A stretch of 64,000 nt of DNA from Trichomonas vaginalis G3 (GCF_026262505.1 NC_067207.1:28426082-28490081); one strand, 5' to 3'. Positions 1 through 8,425 are shown, counted from the first letter of the stretch. Made by a program: numbers and translations. The notes: generated by a model not told the origin, from the letters alone.

Positions 1-213
1 CATAAACGCGTTAGTTCTATTTGAAAACAAAACTCTTCTAAATCCTATTGCCTTTGCATCTGAAGGACTTTGAAGCCAACGAATTGGAAAGTCAAACCTG
101 TAAGCACCGGATGAAATTTCTTCATCTGAAATAGTCCTACCAGCGTTTGTAAAGATATAGTCTAACGGTTTTGTATCTGCTACTTTTGTTCTTTGTTTTT
201 CAACCTGAAACAT
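1..213 (-). CDS. Penton-like protein, N-terminal part (cut by window edge)
   Basis: The first 71 codons read from ATG at 213 towards the window start. The protein is clearly a paralogue of the complete gene at 5001-5849: both have KPLD followed by FTN near residue 20, then YRFD(F/Y)P(I/L)RWL and KAIGFRR. Two related copies in one element suggest two versions of one structural protein. The leader on the minus strand contains ATTTTTA about 15 bases before the ATG, as for its neighbours. The function as a minor capsid (penton) protein is inferred from size and context of the complete paralogue, not from a recognised motif. Confidence 0.6.
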   Translation of the reverse strand, partial: MFQVEKQRTKVADTKPLDYIFTNAGRTISDEEISSGAYRFDFPIRWLQSPSDAKAIGFRRVLFSNRTNAFM

Positions 214-279
214 TTAATATATGTAAAAATATACTGTTTTAAAAAATGTTTTTACTTCATGCAATTTCATATTTCTCAT

Positions 280-998
280 CTAACAAACATGTTGTCTGAC
301 TGCTTGAGGGTTAGGTTGGTACCATTCGAACTTGACACTTGCAATTCCTTCAATTGCATTCAAAATGTCTGAGTCGGAGTCAACCATTTGTTCTCTCTTT
401 GTAGTCTTGAAAGCGTCAAGAAGCATTGCAGCTGTTGTGACATTGCCATGCGCATAGTATATATGACCGTCCAAATCTGTTATGGTCAATCTGAGATTGT
501 ATCCTTTCTTATTTCCGTCTTGAATGGCAGCAAGTACTCCCATGAAGCCTTCTTTGTTCTTTCCTTCGTCAAAGTTTACTGTAAAGGTTCGACCTGAACC
601 AATTTGACTTCTAACTTCGCGATACTTTTCATATGCATATCTTGTTCTTTCCATGGGAGCATGACCATCCTCTGCACTACCTTTTTTCCGTCTCAAGGGA
701 TGCAATTGTTCGTCATGTTTCCAGTAGAATCTGGCAAAGCCGTCGTGTCCTTCAACTTGCGGTTCATTAACATCGAAAGGCATGTCCATAAGACGTTCTT
801 CTTCTAACCTCTCTAGTCTGTTTGGATAATTTGCACGTGCTGTTTCCAAATCCATTTCGTAGCGAAGACCAGACAATTTGTCATAGACTTTTATGGGTCT
901 TCCCTTCCTATATTTAAACTTCTTCGAAACTCTCCAACCATATCTTTCTAACTCTGCTTTTTTCTAGCAGACTTTCTATCCATTCTATATGGGGGCAT
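280..998 (-). CDS. Element protein with basic N-terminus, frameshifted
   Basis: The long open frame runs from about 957 to the stop at 280, but its only early candidate starts are TTG at 876 and ATG at 855. Upstream the frame stays open until a TAG. A short frame from ATG 998 joins it if one base is restored in the T6 run at 958-963 (A6 on the coding strand). The whole would be about 239 residues with a Lys/Arg-rich first 50 residues, ending in a Cys after a WYQPNP motif. The basic start could bind DNA or direct nuclear import. I do not recognise the family. The leader before 998 has a TATTTTTTTA motif. Confidence 0.5.
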
Positions 999-1028
999 TT
1001 CAAATAAAATAAAAAAATATTTTTTTCT

Positions 1029-1612
1029 TTACTTTACATAACCACCAGCTGCCAAAAGTCTTTGACGCCAACCCATACCAGCTAATGAAGGTTGACTTGG
1101 TTTAGTCTGGAGACTAACCTTTGGTTTTGGTTTATCTTCAGTTTTTGGTTTTTCTTCTTCTATTGGTTTTTCGCCACTTTTCGGTTCATCTGACTTTACT
1201 TCACTTGCAGGTATGGTTGTGTCGTCAACATCTTCATAAATATCATATGCCATTTGTTTTTGTTTTCCTTTCAACTTTTTGTGTTTGTTGTAAAGTTTAG
1301 AATATTTCGACTCTAAGTCAATGAGATGTTCTATAATGAACTGTTCGTCGGTAAAATATACTTTTCCATCTGTTGTCTCTTTAACTCCTTCAGACTTCAA
1401 TATTTTATTTGTGAGAGTCTGTTTCTTTTTTGAGATACTAGCCGTTCCATTTCTATGAAAAGTGACTTTGTAGTTAGGGTTTGTATTTCCAGACCTGGCA
1501 CTTTCTATTATTGAATTTTTCTCTTCATCTGTAAGTTCTTTGACAGGTTTTGACAATGGTTCTGAACTTTTTTGTTTGGTGTCAAATCTACCGTTTCAAC
1601 TTCTTCGGTCAT
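1029..1612 (-). CDS. Lys-rich element protein, frameshifted near start
   Basis: The main frame (about 175 codons) has only a TTG at 1556. The likely start is ATG 1612, which needs one extra base in the T6 run at 1568-1573. Residues about 10-50 (SG, then K-V-x-F, G, K-K-K) resemble the short protein at 45741-45977, which has SGTIPEGFYV followed by GRVQFRKIK. That gives a gene shared between the two virus-like blocks. The middle is a charged helix, the tail is rich in Pro, Lys and Glu, and it ends GMGWRQRLLAAGGYVK. Function is unknown; a scaffold or core role is possible but not shown. Confidence 0.55.
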
Positions 1613-1630
1613 TTCATCTCAGTAAAAATT

Positions 1631-1786
1631 TTAGTTTGGTTTGTTTTCAACTGGTTGTTTAGGTTTTTTAAGTCGGTCTAAAACTTCCTGAGGTATAGGA
1701 AGAACTTGACAAACACGTGGTTGTGTAACTGCTGGAAGTCGACAAATCCATCTTGAACCCATTTGTCTCAATGCTGTATTGTTCAT
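1631..1786 (-). CDS. Small basic element protein (51 aa)
   Basis: A 51-codon frame from ATG 1786 to TAA at 1631. The leader TTTTTACTGAGATGAA directly before the ATG is repeated before the neighbouring start at 1612, which supports both as real genes. The protein has two Cys, several Arg and a Pro/Lys-rich end with the segment LPIPQEVLDRLKKP. I do not recognise it. Confidence 0.5.
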   Translation of the reverse strand: MNNTALRQMGSRWICRLPAVTQPRVCQVLPIPQEVLDRLKKPKQPVENKPN

Positions 1787-1805
1787 TTCATCTCAGTAAA
1801 AAAAT

Positions 1806-2207
1806 TTACATTCCCCACGTTTGAGGCGGTTGCGGTTGGTTGTTGTTTACCCACTGTTGTGCATGGTTATATCCTCTGTTAAAGAATCTTTCACCTTGGT
1901 CCATATAGTGTCCTGCTTGGTTATAGTAGTCATTTGCTTTGTTATAGTAGTTTCCTGCTTCTCTTCCTACATTGTCCATCCATCCTTGAACTTTTCCTCT
2001 TGTTTCAGGATTTGGAATAAGATTTGCTGCATCTCGTGCTACCTCCCAACCTTTCTGTACAGTTTGTATAATAGGCTGAGCTTTCTCTTTCAGTATACCT
2101 AATGTACTCAAAATCTTCCTTCCAACTCCAAATACACCTCTGGCTATTGTTCCCACTGCGGGCAAAAATCTGGATGCAACTCCTGCTAATGCGCCAAATA
2201 AACCCAT
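1806..2207 (-). CDS. Gly-2 amphipathic small virion-like protein (133 aa)
   Basis: Starts MGLFGALAG from ATG 2207. Residues 1-45 are glycine-rich and hydrophobic with scattered Arg/Lys, giving an amphipathic helix. Residues 85-115 have repeated N-Y-Y and D-Y-Y segments, and the end is Gln/Pro-rich. A glycine at position 2 could be myristoylated. The layout (amphipathic N-terminus, Pro/Gln tail) matches the protein at 5854-6096, so the two look like a pair. Virion proteins of this style in adenoviruses disrupt membranes; that role here is only inferred. It is divergent from the integrase gene with a 17-base spacer. Confidence 0.6.
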   Translation of the reverse strand: MGLFGALAGVASRFLPAVGTIARGVFGVGRKILSTLGILKEKAQPIIQTVQKGWEVARDAANLIPNPETRGKVQGWMDNVGREAGNYYNKANDYYNQAGHYMDQGERFFNRGYNHAQQWVNNNQPQPPQTWGM

Positions 2208-2224
2208 TTCTTATGGGTTAAAAA

Positions 2225-3183
2225 ATGACGAATCCAAACAAGGACCCCTATGTTTCTAAGGCAACAAAGAAAGCGCTCATGGTAAAAATCTTTAGTTCAA
2301 CACCAAATGCTTGGTTTATGGATATCTTGGAAAACATTCCGAGATATAGAGAAGATGGACCACCATACTGGCTAATATTTGTCGGTCAAAACACAAGATA
2401 CTGTGAAGCCATACCATTACAGTCCAAAAATATTTTAGATGTGAAAACTGCTTTGACAATATTCGTTGACAAATACCATCCAACAAAACTGACATCTGAC
2501 TGTGAAAGTTCTTTCAAATCAGACGATATTAAAAACTATCTGCGTTCAAAAAATGTAAACCAATATTTCATTGTCGACCAAAACCATTCTGCTCTTGGTG
2601 TCATTGACAGTTGTATAAAAATCTTAAGAGACTTAAATCAACCACAAGGTGGTGAGGTAGATGAAATGTCATATGACGACAAATATAGACACTTCTCCAT
2701 GGCAAAGATGAGACAAGTTTTAAATATTTACAATAGCCGTAAACAAAAAGGTTTGGGAAACCACTCCCCGAAGAAATGAAAAACAACCCCGACTTAGAGA
2801 AAGACTATATATTTAATAGTTTAGTCAAAAGAGACAAACAAGAAAGAATGCCAGGCTTCAAACTTAAGAAAGGTGACAAAGTAAAAATAGAAATACCTAA
2901 ACGCGACCCATATGAAAATACTATTGACTATGACAACAATGGGAACTCGACAGGTACTCGCATTCGTGTTCGTAAAAATAGAAGAAAGTATACAAGAGAA
3001 TATTATGAAGTTTTAGGCAAACATGGCAAAATGTACAAACTGCAAGCAGAAGATAAAACTACTATTGTCAGACCTCGTTTCAAACTTGTTAAGGTTCAAG
3101 GTGGTATACTTTCAAAGACAGTTCCTAACAAATATAAGACAACTCCAGACGAATATGCTAAAGAAGTTGAAAATGACGACTAA
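2225..3183 (+). CDS. rve-family integrase (Maverick type), frameshifted
   Basis: Catalyses integration of element DNA. The first frame (2225-2779) holds the RNase H-like core: Asp in WFMDIL (about residue 33), Asp in LTSDCESSF, and HSALGVIDSCIKILRDL, where the third acid is Asp instead of the usual Glu. Exactly 35 residues separate the second and third acids. A YNSRKQKG segment matches the usual Y-N-x-x-x-x-x end of the core. The second frame (2776-3183) continues with the basic C-terminal domain, starting at a GDKVKIEIP strand typical of SH3/chromo-like integrase tails. The break lies in the C4 run at 2766-2769. About 319 residues in all, with no N-terminal zinc finger. It meets the fibre gene tail to tail. 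Confidence 0.8.
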
Positions 3184-4982
3184 GCAATTCTATACCATGC
3201 GTAAACTGTCATGTAAGGTGGCATGTAGTCTTTACTCTGTCCCGTTGTTTGCGTATATCCTGAAACGAAATGTGTATGGTTTCCTTCTCCCTGCGTGTCA
3301 TCCCAGTAACAATTTATAGCAAACTTAACGTCGTCTTTAACATCATATCCTTTACCTTTTGTCATTCCTGACCAATCCCAATATCTATGCTTATGCCAAC
3401 CTGCTTGAGATGTACTTAAATCTATGTAGTGACTATGTGCAGGTAAGTTTTCACCTGAAATCGTTTTACTTCCACCTGTTTCCTTTGAAGAGTTTGCACA
3501 ATACAAAAACCTGTCGACTATTTGTTCCCATGCACCAACACCAAACATTGCTTGAGGACCTCTTGCTTCCATTGACGTGTAAATAGAACCTACTGGGTTC
3601 ATTAAATCAAACATATGAGATATTATAGGATTGTCTCTTTTGAACTTAAAATATAGTGCAACTATTTCAGGTTTCTTCTGGTTCATGTCAGAATATTTTT
3701 TATAATATAATCTTATGTTTTCAGGGTAGGTAAAGTCTTGACTATAATATTTATTTCTGTCATCTGTATAATAGTATACTATTCTCGTTTTTTCTATTGC
3801 ATTATATCTTTTATATCTATAAAAATCTAAATATAATGTTAGCTTTTGTTCATCTACATGTGGTGTTCTTTCGTCATCTCCATAGTCATAATAGTATGGT
3901 GCTGGAGCTGGGTCAGGCAATGTCATATCTGCCATTTCATAAACTCTTAAATATTTCTTTTGTTCGTCTCCATATATGTTTAAGTAACAGTTGTTGTCTA
4001 ATGGAACTTTAACTTGTGTACCATCGTTCTTTTTATAGCTTACATACATTTCATTGTTATTTTTCGGAATGAGTTTATACCGTGTACCATTTTCTAAGGA
4101 CTGTACCAACTGCCATCTAAAATATTTATTTTCTTCATTGACAGAAAAGTCACCAACAATAGTTTCAATATTTTTTGTTCCAACTAAACTTTGGTATATT
4201 TCATTGACATATGTTTTATCTGCTTTATTTTCAAGGCTAACGTTTAAGTCTGTTATTTCAGAAGATGTATGTGTATGTCCAACGTCACTTTTCCTGTTTA
4301 AGGTTTCTTGTAAGTTTGCAATATTTGCAATGGTATGTGTATGTCCAACGTCACTTTTCCTGTTTAAGGTTTCTTGTAAGTTTGCAATATTTGCAATGGT
4401 ATGTGTATGTCCAACGTCACTTTTCCTGTTTAAGGTTTCTTGTAAGTTTGCAATATTTGCAATGGTATGTGTATGTCCAACGTCACTTTTCCTGTTTAAG
4501 GTTTCTTGTAAGTTTGTTATTTCAGATATAGTATGTGTATGAGTCTTTTTAGAATATTCGTTTTCAGCTCTTGTCACTTCACTTGACATTTTATTGTCAA
4601 CATATGTTTTGTCTGCTAGTTCAGGATGAGTATGTTCTTTTGTTGCATAAGCTTTGTTAGCTCTTTCTTCTTCTTTTGCTATTGCATCGTCTACATATTC
4701 TTTGTCAGCTTTGTTGCCAACATCTGCTTTCAAAAGAAGTTCATCTATAGGTTTCTCGTTTAAAGTTCCTTTTGTTGGATTTATACAAACAGTATGGTTC
4801 CTATTGTCTTGAAATAGAAACTCATCTGTCATTGGGTTTAATGTCAGTTTTAAGTTTCCTTCTTTCAATGACTCAGATATCTTAGAATAGTTTGAAAAGT
4901 TTGTTGTGTTCTTATTTAGAGCTTGCAAAATGAGTTGTCGGTTGTGTTTTATTTCTCTCATAGACGCTGTTTCTTTCGACAT
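3180..4982 (-). CDS. Phage tail-fibre-like protein (600 aa)
   Basis: A long trimeric-fibre-like protein. Residues 1-70 form an N-terminal segment shared with the second fibre at 49816. Residues 100-260 carry many short repeats with D-K-x-Y-V-D and GHTHT motifs, including four identical 22-residue units. The C-terminal 130 residues resemble bacteriophage tail-collar/receptor-binding tips: NPVGSIYTSM, GVGAWEQIVDRFLYCA, TGGSKTISGENLPAHSH and YMPPYMTVYAWYRI. His-x-His motifs in phage fibres bind metal ions. By analogy it may be the receptor-binding spike of an element-encoded particle. The start at ATG 4982 shares an 18-base divergent promoter region with the penton-like gene. Confidence 0.75.
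   Translation of the reverse strand: MSKETASMREIKHNRQLILQALNKNTTNFSNYSKISESLKEGNLKLTLNPMTDEFLFQDNRNHTVCINPTKGTLNEKPIDELLLKADVGNKADKEYVDDAIAKEEERANKAYATKEHTHPELADKTYVDNKMSSEVTRAENEYSKKTHTHTISEITNLQETLNRKSDVGHTHTIANIANLQETLNRKSDVGHTHTIANIANLQETLNRKSDVGHTHTIANIANLQETLNRKSDVGHTHTSSEITDLNVSLENKADKTYVNEIYQSLVGTKNIETIVGDFSVNEENKYFRWQLVQSLENGTRYKLIPKNNNEMYVSYKKNDGTQVKVPLDNNCYLNIYGDEQKKYLRVYEMADMTLPDPAPAPYYYDYGDDERTPHVDEQKLTLYLDFYRYKRYNAIEKTRIVYYYTDDRNKYYSQDFTYPENIRLYYKKYSDMNQKKPEIVALYFKFKRDNPIISHMFDLMNPVGSIYTSMEARGPQAMFGVGAWEQIVDRFLYCANSSKETGGSKTISGENLPAHSHYIDLSTSQAGWHKHRYWDWSGMTKGKGYDVKDDVKFAINCYWDDTQGEGNHTHFVSGYTQTTGQSKDYMPPYMTVYAWYRIA
4267..4530 (-). repeat. Four 66-bp tandem repeats inside the fibre gene
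   Basis: Near-identical units start at 4267, 4333, 4399 and 4465, each coding for 22 residues that contain NLQETLNRK and GHTHT. The period keeps the reading frame, so copy number can change fibre shaft length without breaking the gene. Confidence 0.9.
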
Positions 4983-5000
4983 TTTTATTCTAGATAAAAT

Positions 5001-5849
5001 ATGCTTTCAATAGAAAAAGAAAATTCAAGAGTTGCTACAACTAAACCATTAGATGAACTTTTTACTAACGTCGGTCAAAAGTTTGAGACAGAGACCGTAA
5101 AGCATGAAGGCTATCGTTTTGACTACCCCTTAAGATGGTTAAGAGACCCATCCGTCACAAAAGCTATTGGCTTTCGTAGAATGAAATTCATTTCAGAAGC
5201 CATACATGGTTTCCCATTTACGGTCGCTTTTGAAATTCGATACTATAACAAAGAAAAACGTACGTATGAGAAATTTGAACAGGGAAAACTTTTACAAGTT
5301 AGTTTGCTTGTAAACTTAGAAACAACTCTTCAAGCTTTTCAAGAAAAAATAAACGATATCTATCTCGAATATGCAAAACAGTACAACATTGACGAAGGAG
5401 AGTACCATCTCGATATTATATATGACAGGAAAAATGCAACTGTTAAAATCAATAGAATAGAAGACCTTGGAGAAGACGTTTATATTTCTACAAAATATAA
5501 CAACTTGGCATGGTATAGATTTTTGAGGATGTTAAATCAGCCTGCAGAATATCCAGTACACCCGAACTTTTATGAAGTCGAAAACCCTAATGGAACATAT
5601 GAAAATGTTTTCGACTCAGATGCTATTATAGTTCATGCTTCATTTTCTGGTGCACAAAACTCTTTTTTATGCTTGGCAAATGACTTTTACGAAAAACCTA
5701 CAAAGCTATATGAACCACCGAGTGGAAGTATTTCAGACTTTCAAGTATGGTTTACTACAGATGGAAGAAAGAGAATAATTCCATTATACCACGCGTTTTA
5801 CTTAGAACTTAGTTTCATATACAACTACTATCGAACGGTAAAAATATGA
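5001..5849 (+). CDS. Penton-like minor capsid candidate (282 aa)
   Basis: Complete 282-residue frame from ATG 5001, paralogous to the partial gene at 1-213. It is rich in aromatic and beta-branched residues in a pattern of short strands, with no signal peptide or membrane segment. It ends SDFQVWFTTDGRKRIIP and then a hydrophobic strand. The size fits Polinton minor capsid (penton) proteins, about 250-300 residues with a single jelly roll, and it is the best candidate in this block. I see no diagnostic motif, so the role is inferred. The TTTTTATTCTAGATAAAAT spacer serves both this gene and the divergent fibre gene. Confidence 0.5.
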   Translation: MLSIEKENSRVATTKPLDELFTNVGQKFETETVKHEGYRFDYPLRWLRDPSVTKAIGFRRMKFISEAIHGFPFTVAFEIRYYNKEKRTYEKFEQGKLLQVSLLVNLETTLQAFQEKINDIYLEYAKQYNIDEGEYHLDIIYDRKNATVKINRIEDLGEDVYISTKYNNLAWYRFLRMLNQPAEYPVHPNFYEVENPNGTYENVFDSDAIIVHASFSGAQNSFLCLANDFYEKPTKLYEPPSGSISDFQVWFTTDGRKRIIPLYHAFYLELSFIYNYYRTVKI

Positions 5850-5853
5850 TTTT

Positions 5854-6096
5854 TTAATACGGTTGAGGTGTTGGATTTGGTTGCCAACTAGACTGTGGTG
5901 CAGGTTCAGGCTGTTGTATAACAGGAGCTTGCTCTTCTGGTTCAGGGTCTTTAGGTATAATACCAACGAACTGACCTACTCTTTTGCCAATATTTTTGAC
6001 TCCGTTCCAAATTCCTCTTCCTACGGTTTTTATTCCATTCCATATACCTCTTCCAACATTTCGAAAGAAGTTTCCAATACTACTGAAGAAACCCAT
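5854..6096 (-). CDS. Myristoylation-type amphipathic peptide protein (80 aa)
   Basis: Starts MGFFSS from ATG 6096, which fits the N-myristoylation pattern (Gly-2, Ser-6). Residues 5-45 hold a repeated G-R-G-I-W-N-G unit (twice) followed by Val-Lys-Asn-Ile-Gly, giving a cationic, Trp/Phe-rich amphipathic helix. Residues 46-80 are a Pro/Gln/Glu tail. This looks like a membrane-active virion peptide comparable in style to adenovirus protein VI; sequence homology is not claimed. It lies 4 bases beyond the convergent penton-like gene. Confidence 0.6.
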   Translation of the reverse strand: MGFFSSIGNFFRNVGRGIWNGIKTVGRGIWNGVKNIGKRVGQFVGIIPKDPEPEEQAPVIQQPEPAPQSSWQPNPTPQPY

Positions 6097-6114
6097 TTTA
6101 CTATATGTAAAAAT

Positions 6115-6477
6115 CTAATGTCCGCCTAGTCTCTTACGTTTCCTGTTGAGTTCCATAGCATTCTTTAACTGGAGCTCATACATTCTATTTCTCCTCTGGT
6201 AGAAAACATACTCTGGGTCAACTCCTGTGTTCGCGTCATCTGCATAGAGTTGTTTATATCCCACTTCAGGGTTTGTATAAAACTCTTTCCATCTCATATT
6301 TGCATACCATGGTGGCAAACCTAACGCAGCGTCATTTGACATGGCAGTTTGCATTTGTACATCTGTTGGCACTTGACCATAGTTTGCCATTGCAGTTTGT
6401 ATTCTAACTTCATTTGGAATATTCTCTGGGTTTGGTTGTCCAGGTTGCTGTGCATTCGCTAAGTTCTGTGCGTCCAT
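6115..6477 (-). CDS. Element protein with Asn/Gln-rich start and basic tail (120 aa)
   Basis: From ATG 6477 to TAG near 6115. The first 50 residues have a short internal repeat, Q-T-A-M-(A/S)-N, twice. The middle has WYANMRWKEFY, and the end NRKRKRLGGH is strongly basic and could contact DNA. The family is not recognised. The leader ATATTTTTATCTAATATTAA fits the element promoter motif. Confidence 0.55.
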   Translation of the reverse strand: MDAQNLANAQQPGQPNPENIPNEVRIQTAMANYGQVPTDVQMQTAMSNDAALGLPPWYANMRWKEFYTNPEVGYKQLYADDANTGVDPEYVFYQRRNRMYELQLKNAMELNRKRKRLGGH

Positions 6478-6500
6478 TTAATATTAGATAAAAATATCTC

Positions 6501-6632
6501 TTACGAGTACATATACTGAACATTTGCAGGCATTGGTTCATCTTCATATTCTCTGTACTTTTCTGCCACGTCAAATAAGTAAATGACACAATGGAAAAAA
6601 CCTAAAACAAGTAGTCCTATTTCAAACCACAT
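6501..6632 (-). CDS. Small single-pass membrane protein (43 aa)
   Basis: A 43-residue frame from ATG 6632 to TAA at 6501. A hydrophobic helix (IGLLVLGFFHCVIYLF, residues 5-20) is followed by an acidic tail ending in Met-Tyr-Ser. It overlaps the 3' end of the methyltransferase gene by 16 bases, so it would be expressed from within that transcript. The function is unknown. Confidence 0.4.
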   Translation of the reverse strand: MWFEIGLLVLGFFHCVIYLFDVAEKYREYEDEPMPANVQYMYS

Positions 6633-7435
6633 TTACTTACCAATAAAATTTCTTTGTTATGACACTTTCTCCAGTTTATAGGACCTCTCTCATATTCTAT
6701 CTTATCGTATCTAAACTCATAGTCATGTATGTCCTCTAACCATCTCATGACACTTTCCAAACCACTTTTATCGGATGTAAAGTAAAAGCATGGATGGTTA
6801 TGTAAAACGTCTAAAGTTTCTAAAGAGTCTCTCAAAGTCCAGTCTACTTGGTATTGAAAATCATATGTGTTATAGAACGGCGGGTCCACTATAAAGAAAA
6901 CATTTTCCTTGTCTTTATATTTTTCATACAACTCTGTCCAATGACATCTCACAAACTCTATACCCTCAGTATATTTTTCTATGTTCTCTTTGAAAACCTT
7001 TGTATAGTTAAGATATAAAACGTTTGACATAAGTGTTTCAATGTCATGAACTCTTATAGAACCACTATATAATAGTCTAGAAGATATACTATCCCAGTCA
7101 ATATACTCTGCCTTTTTCAAAACCTCTCTGACAGTATTTTTCTTATCTAATGGTATACGTTCCATCTTACCTATAGGTATCTTTTCTTTTAACTCTTTCA
7201 ATATTTTGTTTGTGTCTGGTATATGTTTGAGACGGTTCATATAGTTGTCGAAGTCATTGCATATAATCTTTGAGTCAGGAAATACAGTATGGCACAAATG
7301 GGATATATAGAAACTTCCACCGAACAAGTCTACAAATGTTAGACCATTCGGTAGTTTCTTAAGTTCTCTCAATAGAATATCTTTACATCTACTCTTATTT
7401 CCAAAGAAGGGTAACGGTGGTTTTGTAAAATTCAT
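6617..7435 (-). CDS. Dam-like (D12 class) DNA N6-adenine methyltransferase
   Basis: Transfers a methyl group from S-adenosylmethionine to adenine in DNA. At the N-terminus FFGNKSR matches the F-x-G-x-K start of D12 enzymes. DLFGGSF (about residue 37) is the AdoMet-binding motif I, and DPPFYNT (about residue 184) is the catalytic DPPY-type motif with Phe in place of Tyr. The 272 residues are normal for Dam-type enzymes. The ATG at 7435 follows a TTTTTTATTATATATATAAA leader. Abundant N6-methyladenine is known in the related Trichomonas vaginalis, so this copy could mark element or host DNA. No cognate restriction gene is seen. Confidence 0.85.
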   Translation of the reverse strand: MNFTKPPLPFFGNKSRCKDILLRELKKLPNGLTFVDLFGGSFYISHLCHTVFPDSKIICNDFDNYMNRLKHIPDTNKILKELKEKIPIGKMERIPLDKKNTVREVLKKAEYIDWDSISSRLLYSGSIRVHDIETLMSNVLYLNYTKVFKENIEKYTEGIEFVRCHWTELYEKYKDKENVFFIVDPPFYNTYDFQYQVDWTLRDSLETLDVLHNHPCFYFTSDKSGLESVMRWLEDIHDYEFRYDKIEYERGPINWRKCHNKEILLVSKCGLK

Positions 7436-7439
7436 TTTA

Positions 7440-8300
7440 TATATATAATAAAAAATGTTTTTTCCTGAAAAGTGACAGATGTTTTATTGTGACTTCTTCG
7501 TAAAGACTTTGTTGAGATTTCTTCGTAAAGACTTTGTTGAGATTTCTTCGTAAAGACTTTGTTGAGATTTCTTCGTAAATGACCCAAAAATATATTTTAG
7601 GTGAAGAGGTGAGATTTCACCTCTTTTTTCACCTCATTTCTCACCTCTTGAATTTTCATGAATTTCTTCGTAAAGACTTTGTTAAGACTTCTTCATCTAA
7701 TTTCTCATGAACTTTCTTGTCTATGTTTTGTCAAGATTTCATCGTAAAGACTTTGTTGAGATTTCTTCGTAAATGACCCTAGTAGTATATTTTTGGTGTA
7801 AATTTCATGAAAATTCAAGAGGGTGAAAAATTAGGTGAAAAAACAGGTGAAATCTCACCTCTTCACCTAAAATATATTTTTGGTGTAAATTTCATGAAAA
7901 TTCAAGAGGGTAGAAAAGAGGGTAGAAAACAGGTGAAATCTACCCTTCTACCCTAAAATATATTTTTGTCTGATTTTACGAAGAAGTCTTGACAAAACAT
8001 TTACGAAGAAGAAGTCTTGACAAAACATTTACGAAGAAGTCTTGACAAAACATTTACGAAGAAGAAGTCTTGACAAAACATTTACGAAGAAGAAGTCTTG
8101 ACAAAACATTTACGAAGAAGTCTTGACAAAGTCTTTACGATGAAATCTTGACAAAGTCTTTACGATGAAATCTTGACAAAGTCTTTACGATGAAATCTTG
8201 ACAAAGTCTTTACGATGAAATTCATGAAAATTCAAGAGGTGAAAAATGAGGTGAAAAAACAGGTGAAATCTCACCTCTTCACCTAAAATATATTTTTATT
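7440..8300. repeat. Non-coding inverted arrays of 25-bp repeats and GGTGA hairpins
   Basis: No gene. From 7490 a 25-bp unit containing TTTCTTCGTAAAGACTTTG is repeated at least three times and again near 7660 and 7740. From about 7975 to 8220 the same unit runs in the opposite direction, as TTTACGAAGAAGTCTTGACA and TTTACGATGAAATCTTGACA (roughly ten copies). Between and after them are hairpins of GGTGAAAT-type blocks (7590-7650, 7800-7960, 8220-8285), each followed by TAAAATATATTTT. The region sits just inside the element end and could be a replication or packaging region (inference). Confidence 0.85.
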
Positions 8301-8335
8301 GAATTCTGTATAATATTCTGAGTAATATGACAGAT

Positions 8336-8421
8336 GTTTATATAACACTTCTCCGGTTTATAGGACCTCTCTCATATTCTATCTTGTCATATCAAAACTC
8401 ATAGTCATGTTTGTCCTCTAA
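8336..8421 (-). pseudogene. Duplicated 3' fragment of the methyltransferase gene
   Basis: About 85 bases closely match the 3' part of the methyltransferase gene at 6660-6745, including ggacctctctcatattctat. It is orphaned between the repeat array and the terminal repeat, so a rearrangement or gene conversion has copied a gene end to the element edge. Confidence 0.75.
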
Positions 8422-8425
8422 GACT

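Noticed and set aside
4054-4542. 162- and 88-codon ORFs with Cys-rich repeats on the plus strand
   Set aside because: Antisense shadows of the 66-bp repeats in the fibre gene.
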